DNA of 64,000 nt from JAFCUW01 sp049897565 (lineage in GTDB: Bacteria > Pseudomonadota > Gammaproteobacteria > Burkholderiales > Burkholderiaceae_D), in assembly GCF_049897565.1 (NCBI RefSeq), contig NZ_JAFCWM010000004.1, positions 194,620-258,619 of the forward strand, in the 5' to 3' direction. The position numbers and the translations under genes were made by a program. Positions 34,445 through 43,512 of the stretch are shown here, piece after piece. The notes beneath the pieces were generated by a model. That model had not been told where the DNA came from. It made no database searches and saw only the letters and a list, made by a program, of their open reading frames with translations. How positions within the stretch are numbered: position 1 is the first letter of the stretch; every line of letters starts with the position of its first letter.

Positions 34445-35743
34445 TTGCGTAGCGAAATCGTGGTGGTGGGTGGCGGCGCGGGCGGGCTGGAACTGGCCTG
34501 CAAACTGGGCCGCAAGCTGGGACCGTCGAAGGTGATGCTGGTCGACAGCCGCCTGTATCACATCTGGAAGCCGTCGCTGCACGAAGTGGCCGCCGGCACC
34601 CTCGACATCCACCAGGAGGGCCTGTCGTACCAGATGCTGGCGCACGACAACGGCTTCACCTTCGCCTACGGCCCGCTGGTGGCGCTCGACGCCGGCCAGC
34701 GCCGCCTGCGGGTCGGCGCCGTCAGCACCGCCGCCGGCGAAGAAGTGCTGCCCGAACGCGGCATCGATTTCACGTCGCTGGTGATCGCCGTCGGCAGCGT
34801 CTCGAATTACTTCGGCGTGCCCGGCGCCGAGCAGCACACGATCTCGCTGAACGCCACCGAAGACGCCGAGCGCTTTCGCCTGCGGCTGCTGCGCCTGCTG
34901 GCCGGGGCCGAGCAGGACATGAGCGAAGGCAAGCCGGCGGCGGTCGACATCGTCATCATCGGCGGCGGCGCCACCGGCGTCGAGCTGGCGGCCGAACTGC
35001 GCGAGGCCAGCGGCGTCTACGCCAGCTACGGCTTCCAGCACCTCGACGCGCTGCGCGACGTCCGCATCACGCTGCTTGAAGGGGCGCCGCGCATCCTGGC
35101 GCCGCTGCCCGAACGGGTCGCCGGCGCGGCGCTCACTCTGCTCGAGCAGCGCGCCATCAAGGTCGTCACCGACTGCCGGGTCAGCACGATCGAGGCCGGC
35201 AAGGTGACCGACAACGCCGGCCGCGTCTATCCGGCCGACCTGTGCGTGTGGGCCGCCGGCATCCGCGCCCCGGAGCTGCTGTCGACGCTGGGGCTGGCCA
35301 CCAACCGCGGCGGCCAGCTCGAGGTCGACGCCTTCCTGCGCGTCAAGGGCAGCGAGCACATCTACGCGATGGGCGACTGCGCCGCCTGCATCGACCGCAA
35401 CGGCAAGCCGGTGCCGCCGCGCGCCCAGTCGGCGCACCAGCAAGCGGACTTCCTGCTCGCCACCTTCCTGCGCCAAGCTGCCGGCAAGCCGGCGCAGCAG
35501 CTCGGCTATGCCTACACCGATTACGGTTCGCTCGTGTCGATGGGCAGCACGACGTCGGTCGGCAGCCTGATGGGGGCGTTACGGGGCTTTAACTGGTTCG
35601 TCGACGGCTTCTTTGCGCGCATGATGTACCTGAGCCTGCACCTGCTGCACCACCGCGCCGTGCTCGGCACGGTGCGTACTGGCTTGCTGGCGCTGGCGCG
35701 CTTCCTGATTCGCCGCACCACGCCGCTGGTCAAGCTGCACTAG
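34445..35743 (+). CDS. Type II NADH:quinone oxidoreductase-like FAD protein
   Basis: A 432-residue membrane-associated flavoprotein that probably oxidises NADH and reduces quinone without proton pumping. TTG 34445 is taken as start, with GGGAGA before it. The first dinucleotide site is VVVGGGAGGLEL (FAD), the second VIIGGGATGVELAAEL (NADH), and IYAMGDCAAC is the late FAD motif. The C-terminal part holds hydrophobic/amphipathic segments for membrane binding. Its 3' end overlaps the convergent kinase gene by 4 bp. NDH-2-like enzymes are often used under changing oxygen, which fits the local theme, but no FNR box was seen here. Confidence 0.88.
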   Translation: MRSEIVVVGGGAGGLELACKLGRKLGPSKVMLVDSRLYHIWKPSLHEVAAGTLDIHQEGLSYQMLAHDNGFTFAYGPLVALDAGQRRLRVGAVSTAAGEEVLPERGIDFTSLVIAVGSVSNYFGVPGAEQHTISLNATEDAERFRLRLLRLLAGAEQDMSEGKPAAVDIVIIGGGATGVELAAELREASGVYASYGFQHLDALRDVRITLLEGAPRILAPLPERVAGAALTLLEQRAIKVVTDCRVSTIEAGKVTDNAGRVYPADLCVWAAGIRAPELLSTLGLATNRGGQLEVDAFLRVKGSEHIYAMGDCAACIDRNGKPVPPRAQSAHQQADFLLATFLRQAAGKPAQQLGYAYTDYGSLVSMGSTTSVGSLMGALRGFNWFVDGFFARMMYLSLHLLHHRAVLGTVRTGLLALARFLIRRTTPLVKLH

Positions 35744-36447
35744 GCGCTGGCGCGCGGCAGCATCAAGGTCAGCGTGGTGCCCGGCTGCGCCGGCGCGACG
35801 CTGAAGGTGCCGCCCAGGTACAGCGCCCGTTCGCGCAGCGTGCGCAAGCCGTGGCGGTCCGGCGCCAGCGCGGCGGCGCCGATGCCGACGCCGTTGTCGC
35901 GCAGCGTCAGCATCACCTGGTCGCCGTCGTCGTCGAGGATGACGTCCACTTCCGAGGCGTCGGCGTGGGCGGCGATGTTGCGCAGGCCCTCGTCGACGCA
36001 GCGCAGCAGCGCCACCGCCTGCAGTCGCGGGTAGGCCGCCTCCTGCTCAGGCAGGCTGATCCGCGCGACGAGCCGATGCTGGTCGCGAAATGCGTCGACC
36101 AGTTCGCCGATGGCGGCATGAATGCCGAGGAACTCGAGCTTGTCGTTCCACAGTGACAGCTGCATCTCGCGATTGGTGTTGATGATATTGGCCAGCAGCT
36201 GTTTCATCTGCGCGCTGCGCTCGAGCAGCGCCTGGTCGGCCGGCAGCTGCTGGGTCAGCAGCGCCAGGTGCATCGTCAGCGCCGTCATCGACGAACCCAG
36301 GCTGTCGTGCAGCTGGCGCGCCACCAGGCGGCGCTGATCGTCCCAGCTGGTGGTGACGTGACCGAGCAGCTCGGACAGGTCGGCACTGCGGGCGTCGGCC
36401 GGGCCGTGCGCAGGCATGTCGGTAGAGTGCGGTGCCGGTGCGTTCAT
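35740..36447 (-). CDS. Orphan NarX/DesK-like histidine kinase, soluble
   Basis: A 235-residue kinase core without a membrane or sensor domain. HisKA_3 dimer/phospho-acceptor motif RRLVARQLHDSLGSSMTA (about residues 40-57) is followed by an HATPase domain with GLRNIAAHADA and DNGVGIG. ATG 36447 (MNAPAPHST) is the most plausible start, though its ribosome-binding site is weak. No NarL-type response regulator is adjacent, so it is an orphan or partner of a distant regulator. Divergent from a hemerythrin gene. Confidence 0.85.
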   Translation of the reverse strand: MNAPAPHSTDMPAHGPADARSADLSELLGHVTTSWDDQRRLVARQLHDSLGSSMTALTMHLALLTQQLPADQALLERSAQMKQLLANIINTNREMQLSLWNDKLEFLGIHAAIGELVDAFRDQHRLVARISLPEQEAAYPRLQAVALLRCVDEGLRNIAAHADASEVDVILDDDGDQVMLTLRDNGVGIGAAALAPDRHGLRTLRERALYLGGTFSVAPAQPGTTLTLMLPRASA

Positions 36448-36561
36448 GAACAGACCCGTAAAAGTTTCCCAGATCATACAACAGCTTGCGCGGCGATGTC
36501 GCATCGTCAGCCGCGCTCGCGCCAGTGTGAAGTGCCGAACGGACTTTCGCCAGTTTTGCGC

Positions 36562-36578
36562 CCAAGATCGAATCTTGG
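36562..36578. promoter_or_regulatory. 7-3-7 palindrome in kinase/hemerythrin divergent region
   Basis: CCAAGATCGAATCTTGG is a perfect 7-bp inverted repeat with a 3-bp spacer, 43 bp upstream of the hemerythrin start. It is a candidate operator; the protein binding it is unknown. Confidence 0.4.
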
Positions 36579-36620
36579 CATTTCGCCACAATTTCAATTT
36601 AAACCATTCGGGAGCACCAC

Positions 36621-37076
36621 ATGAGCAAGCAAAACGACGCAATTTCCATGCTGACAGCCGATCACCGCGAAGTGGCGACCATGTTCGAGCAGTACGAAGG
36701 CTTGGGCGACCGCGCCAAGGCGTCGAAGAAGAAGCTCGCCGACCAGATCTGCATGGCGCTGACCTTGCACGCGACAATCGAGGAAGAGATTTTCTATCCG
36801 GCACTGCGCCAGAAGAGCAAGCAGGCGGCCGACCTGCTCGATGAAGCACTGGTCGAGCACGCCGGTGCGAAGGACCTCATCGCCCAGTTGCAGGAAGCCG
36901 ATCCGGAGGACGACCTGTATGACGCCAAGGTTAAAGTGCTCGGCGAACAGATCGAGCACCACGTCAAGGAAGAAGAGGGCGAAATGTTCCCGATCGCCAA
37001 GAAAGCCGGCCTCGACATCGAAGCGCTGGGCAGTGAAATGGCGATGCGCAAGGACGAGCTGGCTGCAACGATGTAA
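36621..37076 (+). CDS. Hemerythrin HHE domain protein
   Basis: A 151-residue four-helix protein with expected di-iron ligands in LTADHREV, LHATIEEEIFYPAL, EHAGAKDL and EHHVKEEEGEMFP, the usual H...HxxxE...H...HxxxE order of the HHE family. ATG 36621 follows a GGGAGC site. Likely roles are oxygen or NO binding, or iron-centre repair. It differs from the degenerate hemerythrin at 5190. Confidence 0.9.
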   Translation: MSKQNDAISMLTADHREVATMFEQYEGLGDRAKASKKKLADQICMALTLHATIEEEIFYPALRQKSKQAADLLDEALVEHAGAKDLIAQLQEADPEDDLYDAKVKVLGEQIEHHVKEEEGEMFPIAKKAGLDIEALGSEMAMRKDELAATM

Positions 37077-37112
37077 GCGAACGCAACGGGCGCACACGCC
37101 CCCGCCACTGCT

Positions 37113-38762
37113 TTATTTCACCGCCACCGCCCGGGTGTCATTCAATGCCACCGCCCCGGTGGCATTGCTAATTGCGTCGAGCAGGTTGTTGATGTCGACC
37201 GGTTTGACCAGGTGCATGTCGAAACCTGCATCGAGCACGCGGCGCTGGTCTTCGGCCAGGCCATAGCCGGTTAGCGCGATCAGCTTGATGCCCTGGGTGA
37301 CGGCGTCCTGGCGCAGGCGGCGCGCCACTTCATAGCCGTCGATGCCCGGCAATCCGATGTCCACCAACGCCACGTCCGGCCTGCCGGCGTGCGCCATCTG
37401 CACGCCCTGCAGGCCGTCGGCGGCCAGCTGCACCGAAAAGCCGTAGACGCCCAGCATGGTCGCCATCATCTCGCGGCCGTCTTCATTGTCCTCGATGAGC
37501 AGCACGGTCGGCTTGCTGCTGTCGATGCCGTTCGCCGTGCGTGGCGCGTCCGACACGCCGGCGTGGGTGCGCGGCAGCCGGATGGTAAAGGTGCTGCCTA
37601 AGCCGGTGCCGGCGCTTTGCGCTGTGACGCTGCCGCCGTGCAGTTCGACCAGGCGGCGCACCAGCGACAGGCCGATGCCGAGCCCGCCTTGCGAGCGGTC
37701 GATCGAAATGCTGCCCTGCACGAACACATCGAACACATGCGGCAACAGGTCCTCGGCGATGCCGACGCCCGTGTCGCGCACCGTCAGCAGCACTTCGTCG
37801 CTGTCGTCGTCGTGGGTGACCCCGATGTCGATCTTGCCGCCCGGCGGCGTGTACTTCAGTGCGTTGTCGATCAGGTTGGTGGCAATCTGTTCGAGGCGGG
37901 TCGGGTCGCCGTCGACCCAGCCGGTGGTCAGGTCGACGTTGATCCGGTAGCTGCCGGTGCGCCCGGTGGCCTTGAAGGTGTCGAGGCAGGCATTGACCAG
38001 CGCCGCCACTTCGAGCGGCTGGCGCGACAGCAAAATCTTGCCCGACATCGCGCGCGACAGGTCGAGCAGGTCGTCGACAATGCGCGACAGGTGCTGGCTC
38101 TGGCGCTGGATGATGACTTTGGCGCGGCCAAGCGTCTCCGGACCGGCGCCGCTTAGCCCGATCAGCGACGCGGCGCTGCTGATGGCCGACAGCGGGTTGC
38201 GCAGTTCGTGGCCGAGCATGGCGAGAAATTCATCCTTCGCATGATTTTTGCGCTCAGCCGCCTGGCGCTCTTCCATTTCGCGCGTCAGGCGCTTGTTGGT
38301 GGCAATCAGTTCGGTGGTGCGCTGGCTCAGCTTCTGGGTCTGGCGCTTGAGTTCTTCGTTCTTCACGGCAAGCGCGACGAACACCGACACCTTGGCGTGC
38401 AGGATCTGCGGAATCACGGGGGTGAACAGGAAGTCGGCGGCGCCGCGCTGGTACGCCTTCAGGCGGTCGATCTCGTCGGCCAGGAAGGCGGTGACGAAGA
38501 TGATCGGAATGTCGGCCGAGCGCACGCGCTGGTGGATCGCTTCAGCCGCCTCGAAGCCGTCCATGCCGGGCATGTTTACGTCCAGCATGATGACGGCGAA
38601 ATCGTGCAGCAACACCTGGCGCAGCGCTTCTTGTCCCGAGCGGGCCGCCATCACTTCATAGTTGGTCTCTTCTGCCCACAGGTCAAGCAGACTGGTCAGT
38701 GCCAGCAGGCTTGCCGCGTCGTCGTTTACGACGAGAATTTTTGGTTTTTCTGTTTTAGGCAC
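37113..38762 (-). CDS. Hybrid histidine kinase REC-HisKA-HATPase-REC
   Basis: A 549-residue cytoplasmic signalling protein. The first receiver (about 8-125) has acceptor Asp in VIMLDVNMPGMDGFE; a coiled coil (about 130-175) leads to HisKA with the acceptor His in FLAMLGHELRNPLSA, an HATPase with NLIDNALKYTPPGG, and a second receiver (about 425-540) with VALVDIGLPGIDGYE. The GTG start at 38762 has AGGAA upstream. Having no sensor domain, it probably takes input through the first receiver. No adjacent output gene. Confidence 0.93.
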   Translation of the reverse strand: MPKTEKPKILVVNDDAASLLALTSLLDLWAEETNYEVMAARSGQEALRQVLLHDFAVIMLDVNMPGMDGFEAAEAIHQRVRSADIPIIFVTAFLADEIDRLKAYQRGAADFLFTPVIPQILHAKVSVFVALAVKNEELKRQTQKLSQRTTELIATNKRLTREMEERQAAERKNHAKDEFLAMLGHELRNPLSAISSAASLIGLSGAGPETLGRAKVIIQRQSQHLSRIVDDLLDLSRAMSGKILLSRQPLEVAALVNACLDTFKATGRTGSYRINVDLTTGWVDGDPTRLEQIATNLIDNALKYTPPGGKIDIGVTHDDDSDEVLLTVRDTGVGIAEDLLPHVFDVFVQGSISIDRSQGGLGIGLSLVRRLVELHGGSVTAQSAGTGLGSTFTIRLPRTHAGVSDAPRTANGIDSSKPTVLLIEDNEDGREMMATMLGVYGFSVQLAADGLQGVQMAHAGRPDVALVDIGLPGIDGYEVARRLRQDAVTQGIKLIALTGYGLAEDQRRVLDAGFDMHLVKPVDINNLLDAISNATGAVALNDTRAVAVK

Positions 38763-39060
38763 GTCGTTCCTGCGCTACTTGGTCCAGGTAGTTTGAGCGT
38801 CTCTGTTGAGCGTATTTGCTGCCCAAACCAAAGGATAGCAGAAAAGGTATTTCCGGCACGCACTTCGTGGAACCGGGTAGCAAAACACGGACTCAGCCAT
38901 GATATCAAGCGGTTTCTCCGGTGTCAAAACCTGTGCAGAGGGCTATCTGTTTGGATTGTTCGCTGGCGCACATACCCGGCACGGGTGCTGTGACATAGTG
39001 AGGTGTGTCCAGTTCGACCGTGTGAATCGGGAACCGGCTTCCCAACCTGAAAGGACAATT

Positions 39061-39486
39061 ATGAATATCGAATCGATTGTAGATGACCAGTTCAAGACGA
39101 AAAGCTTCCGTGAACTGGCCGAAGCGCCGATCAGCGCCTTGCGTGGCGTCAGCGCGGCTGACGCGCGCACCCTGAGCCAGGCGTTCGGCGTCAACACCAT
39201 CGCCGAGCTCGCTGAGCTGAAATTCGTCAAGTGGGCGTGCGCCATCAAGACGATGGCCGAATACGAAGGCGACACCGCGGAACAGAAGGCGAAGGAAACG
39301 CTGCTCGACGACGCCGTCGAGATGACGTTCCCGGCCAGCGACCCGATTTCGGTCGACGCCGGCATCACCCGCATTGAGGTGGCGCCGGAAAAAGTCAATG
39401 CCGCGATGGATCACCAGGCGGCGACCAACATCGAGGCGAACAGCCACTTGCAGGACGGCAAGGCCGGCAAGGGCGCTAAAGCCTGA
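39061..39486 (+). CDS. Helix-hairpin-helix-like small protein
   Basis: 141 residues. The N-terminal part (FRELAEAPISALRGVSAADARTL) looks like a helix-hairpin-helix repeat as in DUF4332-type proteins, followed by a helix (ELAELKFVKWACAIKTMAEYE) and an acidic segment with FPASDPIS, a motif seen in small stress-linked proteins. ATG 39061 has an AAAGGA site. Possibly nucleic-acid associated; function unknown. Followed by a palindromic repeat and a bidirectional terminator. Confidence 0.7.
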   Translation: MNIESIVDDQFKTKSFRELAEAPISALRGVSAADARTLSQAFGVNTIAELAELKFVKWACAIKTMAEYEGDTAEQKAKETLLDDAVEMTFPASDPISVDAGITRIEVAPEKVNAAMDHQAATNIEANSHLQDGKAGKGAKA

Positions 39487-39505
39487 TAGCCCCGGCTGTT
39501 GCGTC

Positions 39506-39535
39506 CGGGGTCCGACCCGATACGGTCAGACCCCG
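39506..39535. repeat. GGGTCTGACCCC-type inverted repeat
   Basis: CCGGGGTCCGACC and GGTCAGACCCCGG form nearly perfect arms around a short loop. Same core as the copies at 25109-25247 and 47852-47893; located after a stop codon. Confidence 0.75.
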
Positions 39536-39580
39536 GTGTGGCTGCAGGTTACGCTCACGACGATCGTCGCCGCGGGCAAG

Positions 39581-39611
39581 AAAAAAACCAGCGTCTGCTG
39601 GCTTTTTTTTT
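39581..39611. terminator. Bidirectional intrinsic terminator
   Basis: Stem CCAGC/GCTGG (39588-39592 with 39597-39601) with a 4-nt loop, an A run on the left and a T run on the right. It serves the convergent genes ending at 39486 and 39627. Confidence 0.8.
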
Positions 39612-39626
39612 GCATCACAGGCGGCA

Positions 39627-40616
39627 TCAGCCGCGCGGCCTCACCAGCACCGGCTTGACGGCGGGCAATTGCGACTTCGCCGCCGGCGGCGCCGACGTCG
39701 CGCAGAAGCGGTTCTTGCCGCCGCGCTTGGCTTCGTACAGCGCGTAGTCGGCAATGCTGATCAACGCGTCGACCGTCTCTGCATCGTCCGGATAGATGCT
39801 GATGCCGATACTGGTCGACAGCTGCAGCTTCAAGTCGTTGACGAAGATGGGCTCGGACAACGCCTCGACCAGCTTGGCGGCCGGTCCGTGCGCATCGGCC
39901 AGGCCGCCGACTTCGCCGAGCACCACCATGAATTCGTCGCCGCCGAGACGGGCGACGGTGTCTTCCTTGCGCGAACAGGCCAGCAGGCGCTGCGCGACCG
40001 TTTTCAACACTTCGTCGCCATAGGCGTGCCCGTACGTGTCGTTGATCGTCTTGAAACCATCCAGGTCCAGGTACATGATGGCCGCCTTGTGATGATTGCG
40101 GCTGGCATGCTGCAACGTCGTCTCGATGCGGTCTTCCAGCAGGCGCCGGTTCGGCAGCCCGGTCAGCGGGTCGTGCAATGCCAATTCTTGCTGCGCGCGG
40201 CTGTATTGCGCCAGCTCGCGGTACAGCAGCCGTACTTCCAGCATGTTGTGGATGCGCTTGTGCACTTCGAGCAGGTCGAAAGGCTTGCTGATGAAGTCGC
40301 GCGCGCCCGCTTCCAGCGCGGCAATCTTGAAACTCGGCTGGGCGGTCAGGGCAAGCACCGGCAGGTAGCCGCCTTGCTCGATTTCTTTCAGGCCCTTCAT
40401 GACCTGGAAGCCGTTCAGGCCAGGCATCTGCAGGTCGAGCAGGATCAGGTCGTAGTTGTGCTGGCGGTGCAGCGGACACACCTGCTCAGGCAGCATCGTC
40501 GAGCTGACACTGGTGTAGCCTTCTTCGCGCAATATCTCTTCCATCAACTCGATATTGTCGGGCGAATCGTCTACAACCAAAATCTTCGCGTTTAAAATGT
40601 CTTCTCGGCTCGGCAT
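39627..40616 (-). CDS. REC-GGDEF response regulator (diguanylate cyclase)
   Basis: A 329-residue WspR/PleD-like enzyme. The receiver (about 8-125) has acceptor Asp in LILLDLQMPGLNGFQ; a short helix leads to the GGDEF domain (about 160-315) with intact RLGGDEFMV and an RxxD inhibitory site five residues before it (RKEDTVARL), so it should be an active, product-inhibited cyclase switched by phosphorylation. ATG 40616 is preferred over an in-frame TTG five codons earlier. It lies downstream of the large hybrid kinase on the same strand, a candidate partner. Confidence 0.93.
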   Translation of the reverse strand: MPSREDILNAKILVVDDSPDNIELMEEILREEGYTSVSSTMLPEQVCPLHRQHNYDLILLDLQMPGLNGFQVMKGLKEIEQGGYLPVLALTAQPSFKIAALEAGARDFISKPFDLLEVHKRIHNMLEVRLLYRELAQYSRAQQELALHDPLTGLPNRRLLEDRIETTLQHASRNHHKAAIMYLDLDGFKTINDTYGHAYGDEVLKTVAQRLLACSRKEDTVARLGGDEFMVVLGEVGGLADAHGPAAKLVEALSEPIFVNDLKLQLSTSIGISIYPDDAETVDALISIADYALYEAKRGGKNRFCATSAPPAAKSQLPAVKPVLVRPRG

Positions 40617-40819
40617 GCTGGTCTCGGTCAAAGCGCAAAATCTAAACCCGGGTCAGGGGCGGGGCCCGGGCGGCCTGTACAGCTGCAGCGGACGTTCTGT
40701 CTGCTAATGCCTACAAAATCCGGCATTACTCCCGCTTTTTCTGGCGATAGTGTAACAAACTTCTGATTGTTTCTTGTAGGACAGTCGCTCGCGCCCCGGT
40801 AGGAGTCCAAAACACTCCT

Positions 40820-43351
40820 TCATGACGTCGGCGCACCTGCCATCCGGGCCACCGTCGCGATCAGTTGGCTCGGCTCGACCGGCTTCGAAATATGGGCCGT
40901 AAAGCCCGCTTCAAGGGCGCGCAGCCGGTCCTCCGAGCGCGCGAACGCAGTCAGTGCGACGGCCGGCACGTTGCCGCCGGCGTCGTTGCCGAACGCGCGC
41001 ACGTGCGACAGCAATTCGAAGCCGTCCATGCCAGGCATGCCGAGGTCGCTCACCAGCACGTCCGGCGGATCGCTGCGAAACGCGTCGAGCGCGGCGCGCG
41101 CGCTGGCGGCCGTGGTCACGCTGGCATTGCAGTCCGACAGAATACGCTTGATCAGGTCGCGTGCATCGGGCTCGTCGTCGACCACCAGCACCTTCATGCC
41201 AGACAGGTCGCGCAGTTCGATGTCGGGCGTCAGCGGCGACGGCGGGCTGTACGGCGCGCGGTCCGGCCGCGCCGCCATCAGCTGCGGCGTCGCGCCCGGC
41301 AGTTCCACGGTGAAGCAGGCGCCGCGCTGTTCGCCTTCGCTCGCGACCCGCACGGTGCCGCCGTGCTGTTCGATCAGGTGCTTGACGATCGACAGGCCCA
41401 GCCCGAGGCCGCCGTGCTGGCGCGTCGTCGAGGCGTCGCCCTGGCGGAAGCGTTCGAACACGTGGGTGATGAATTCGGGCGCGATGCCGGCGCCGCTGTC
41501 GCACACGACGATCTCGACGCTGGCGCCGGCCGGACGCAGTTCGATCCGCACCAGGCCGTCGCGCGGGGTAAACTTGATGGCGTTCGACAGCAGGTTCCAG
41601 ATCACCTGTTGCAGGCGGGCCGGGTCGCCGGCGATCGGGCCGGTATCGGCGGCGTACGCTTTTTCAAGCCGGATGTTCTTCGCTTCGGCGGCCGGACGCA
41701 CGGTTTCAATTGCCGCATCGATGAACACGGTCGGCGCCAGCGTCTGGATGTCGAGCAATACCTTGCCGGACGTAATCCTGCTCATGTCGAGCAAGTCTTC
41801 GATCAGCTGGGCCTGGGCGCGCGCGTTGCGTTCGATCGTTTGCAGGCCGCGCTGCAGGTCGGCGGTGTCGCGCGTGCCGCGGCGCAGCACCTGGGCCCAG
41901 CCGAGGATGGCCGACAGCGGCGTGCGCAGTTCGTGCGACAGCGTCGCCAAAAATTCGTCCTTCATCTGGCTGGTGCGCTCGGCTTCGGCGCGCGCCAGGC
42001 GTTCGCTCTCGAGCAAATCCTTGCGCTCTTCGGCGGCGCGCTGGGCCGCTTCGTACAGGCGCGTGTTGTCGATCGCCACTGCCGCCTGCGCGGCGATGCC
42101 GCCGACGATGCGCTCGGTGCGTTCGGTGAAGATGGCCGCTTCCGGGTGGCCGAACATCAGGCGGCCGAGCACTTCGCCGGAGCGCGCCACCACCGGCACG
42201 GCCAGGTAGCTGCGCAGCGGCGGATGGCCGGGCGGCAGCGCGAAGGAGGGCGCCGATTCGGTCGCGGCGTCGCGGCAGCGCTCATCGAAGCCGATGTCGT
42301 CGCAGCGCACCACGCCTTCGCCGCGCAGGATCGGCGCAATGGCGACGCCGGCGCCGGCCTGGCCGAGCCGCGCAAATTGATCGCCGGCCGCGCCCGACAG
42401 CGCGTGCAGCATGTATGGTTCGCCGGCACTGTCGGTGGCGTTGTAGACGAAGGCGCCGTAGCGCGCGCCGCTGATGCCGGTGGCCGCGTCCGACACGGTC
42501 TGCAGCAGCGAGCGCAGGTCGCGCTGGCGGGCCAGCGCGCTGCCGGTGCTGTTGAGCAGTTCGAGCACGTTCGATTCTTCGCGCAGCGCCTGCTGCACGC
42601 GCTTGACCTGGTCGACGTCGGTGCTGGTGCCGAACCAGCGCACCACGTTGCCGAGGCGGTCGCGTACCGCGTTGATGCGGGTCAGGAACCAGCGGTACTG
42701 GCCGTCGGCGCCGAGGATCGGGTACTCCATGTCGAATGGATTGCCGGTGCGGATAGACTCTTTCCAGCGCAGCAGCATTGCCGGCAGCGCATCGGGGTCG
42801 AGCGTCGATTGCCAGCCCCAGCCTTCGACCTGTTCGGCGCGGGTGCCGGTGTAGTCGTACCAGCGCTCGTTGAACCAGACGATGGCGCCGTCGGCCCGCG
42901 CCATCCAGGCCAGTTGCGGGATCGAATTGGCCAGCGCGCGCAGTTCTTCCTCGCTCTGGCGCAAGGTGTCCTCGGCGCTCTTGCGCTCGGTGACGTCCTG
43001 GAACTGGCAGGTCAGGCCGCTGACCGAGGCAAACACGCGCAGCGCGAACCAGCGCTGCAGCCGGGCGTGGAAAAATTCGTGGCAGGCGCTGGCGCTTTGC
43101 GCGTCGGCGCGCGGCAGCAACGGTTCGACATCGTCGCGACGCACTTCCCGCAGCGCTTCCCACAGCAGGCTGCCGGCGATGTCGGCGCGGGTGCTGCCAG
43201 GCTTGGCCATCAGCGCCAGCGCCCGGTTGTTCAGGTAGCTGACGCGCCAGTCGCGCCCGACCGAGCAAAAGGCGTCGTCGGTGCTCTCCAGCATTTCCTG
43301 CAGCAACGCGGCCGGGGCGGTCGCCGCGCTAGCGTAGCCGTCGATAGTCAT
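40820..43351 (-). CDS. PAS-PAS-GAF hybrid histidine kinase with receiver
   Basis: An 843-residue soluble multi-sensor kinase. Order: PAS (about 10-130), PAS with PAC-type end (about 140-255), GAF (about 275-430), coiled coil, HisKA with acceptor His in FLATLSHELRTPLSA (about 470), HATPase with NLLSNAIKFTPRDG, and receiver (about 715-835) with VLVSDLGMPGMDGFE. ATG 43351 (MTIDGYASA) is the likely start, although the frame stays open to 43468 and the ribosome-binding site is weak. It lies upstream of the REC-GGDEF gene, about 200 bp apart. Confidence 0.92.
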   Translation of the reverse strand: MTIDGYASAATAPAALLQEMLESTDDAFCSVGRDWRVSYLNNRALALMAKPGSTRADIAGSLLWEALREVRRDDVEPLLPRADAQSASACHEFFHARLQRWFALRVFASVSGLTCQFQDVTERKSAEDTLRQSEEELRALANSIPQLAWMARADGAIVWFNERWYDYTGTRAEQVEGWGWQSTLDPDALPAMLLRWKESIRTGNPFDMEYPILGADGQYRWFLTRINAVRDRLGNVVRWFGTSTDVDQVKRVQQALREESNVLELLNSTGSALARQRDLRSLLQTVSDAATGISGARYGAFVYNATDSAGEPYMLHALSGAAGDQFARLGQAGAGVAIAPILRGEGVVRCDDIGFDERCRDAATESAPSFALPPGHPPLRSYLAVPVVARSGEVLGRLMFGHPEAAIFTERTERIVGGIAAQAAVAIDNTRLYEAAQRAAEERKDLLESERLARAEAERTSQMKDEFLATLSHELRTPLSAILGWAQVLRRGTRDTADLQRGLQTIERNARAQAQLIEDLLDMSRITSGKVLLDIQTLAPTVFIDAAIETVRPAAEAKNIRLEKAYAADTGPIAGDPARLQQVIWNLLSNAIKFTPRDGLVRIELRPAGASVEIVVCDSGAGIAPEFITHVFERFRQGDASTTRQHGGLGLGLSIVKHLIEQHGGTVRVASEGEQRGACFTVELPGATPQLMAARPDRAPYSPPSPLTPDIELRDLSGMKVLVVDDEPDARDLIKRILSDCNASVTTAASARAALDAFRSDPPDVLVSDLGMPGMDGFELLSHVRAFGNDAGGNVPAVALTAFARSEDRLRALEAGFTAHISKPVEPSQLIATVARMAGAPTS

Positions 43352-43512
43352 TTTGATCGATCCCGTAATTGACGCTGCGAATTGCGGATCGGCGTGCGTG
43401 GGGGTGTCATGTAAGGCTTCGCGTTTGGTAAAGTGATTGCCGCTGCTGTGCGATGCAGTCCGCTGCAACAGATTCTAGCGCAGTCGAGCCGGTTATATTC
43501 ACACGGTTGGCC

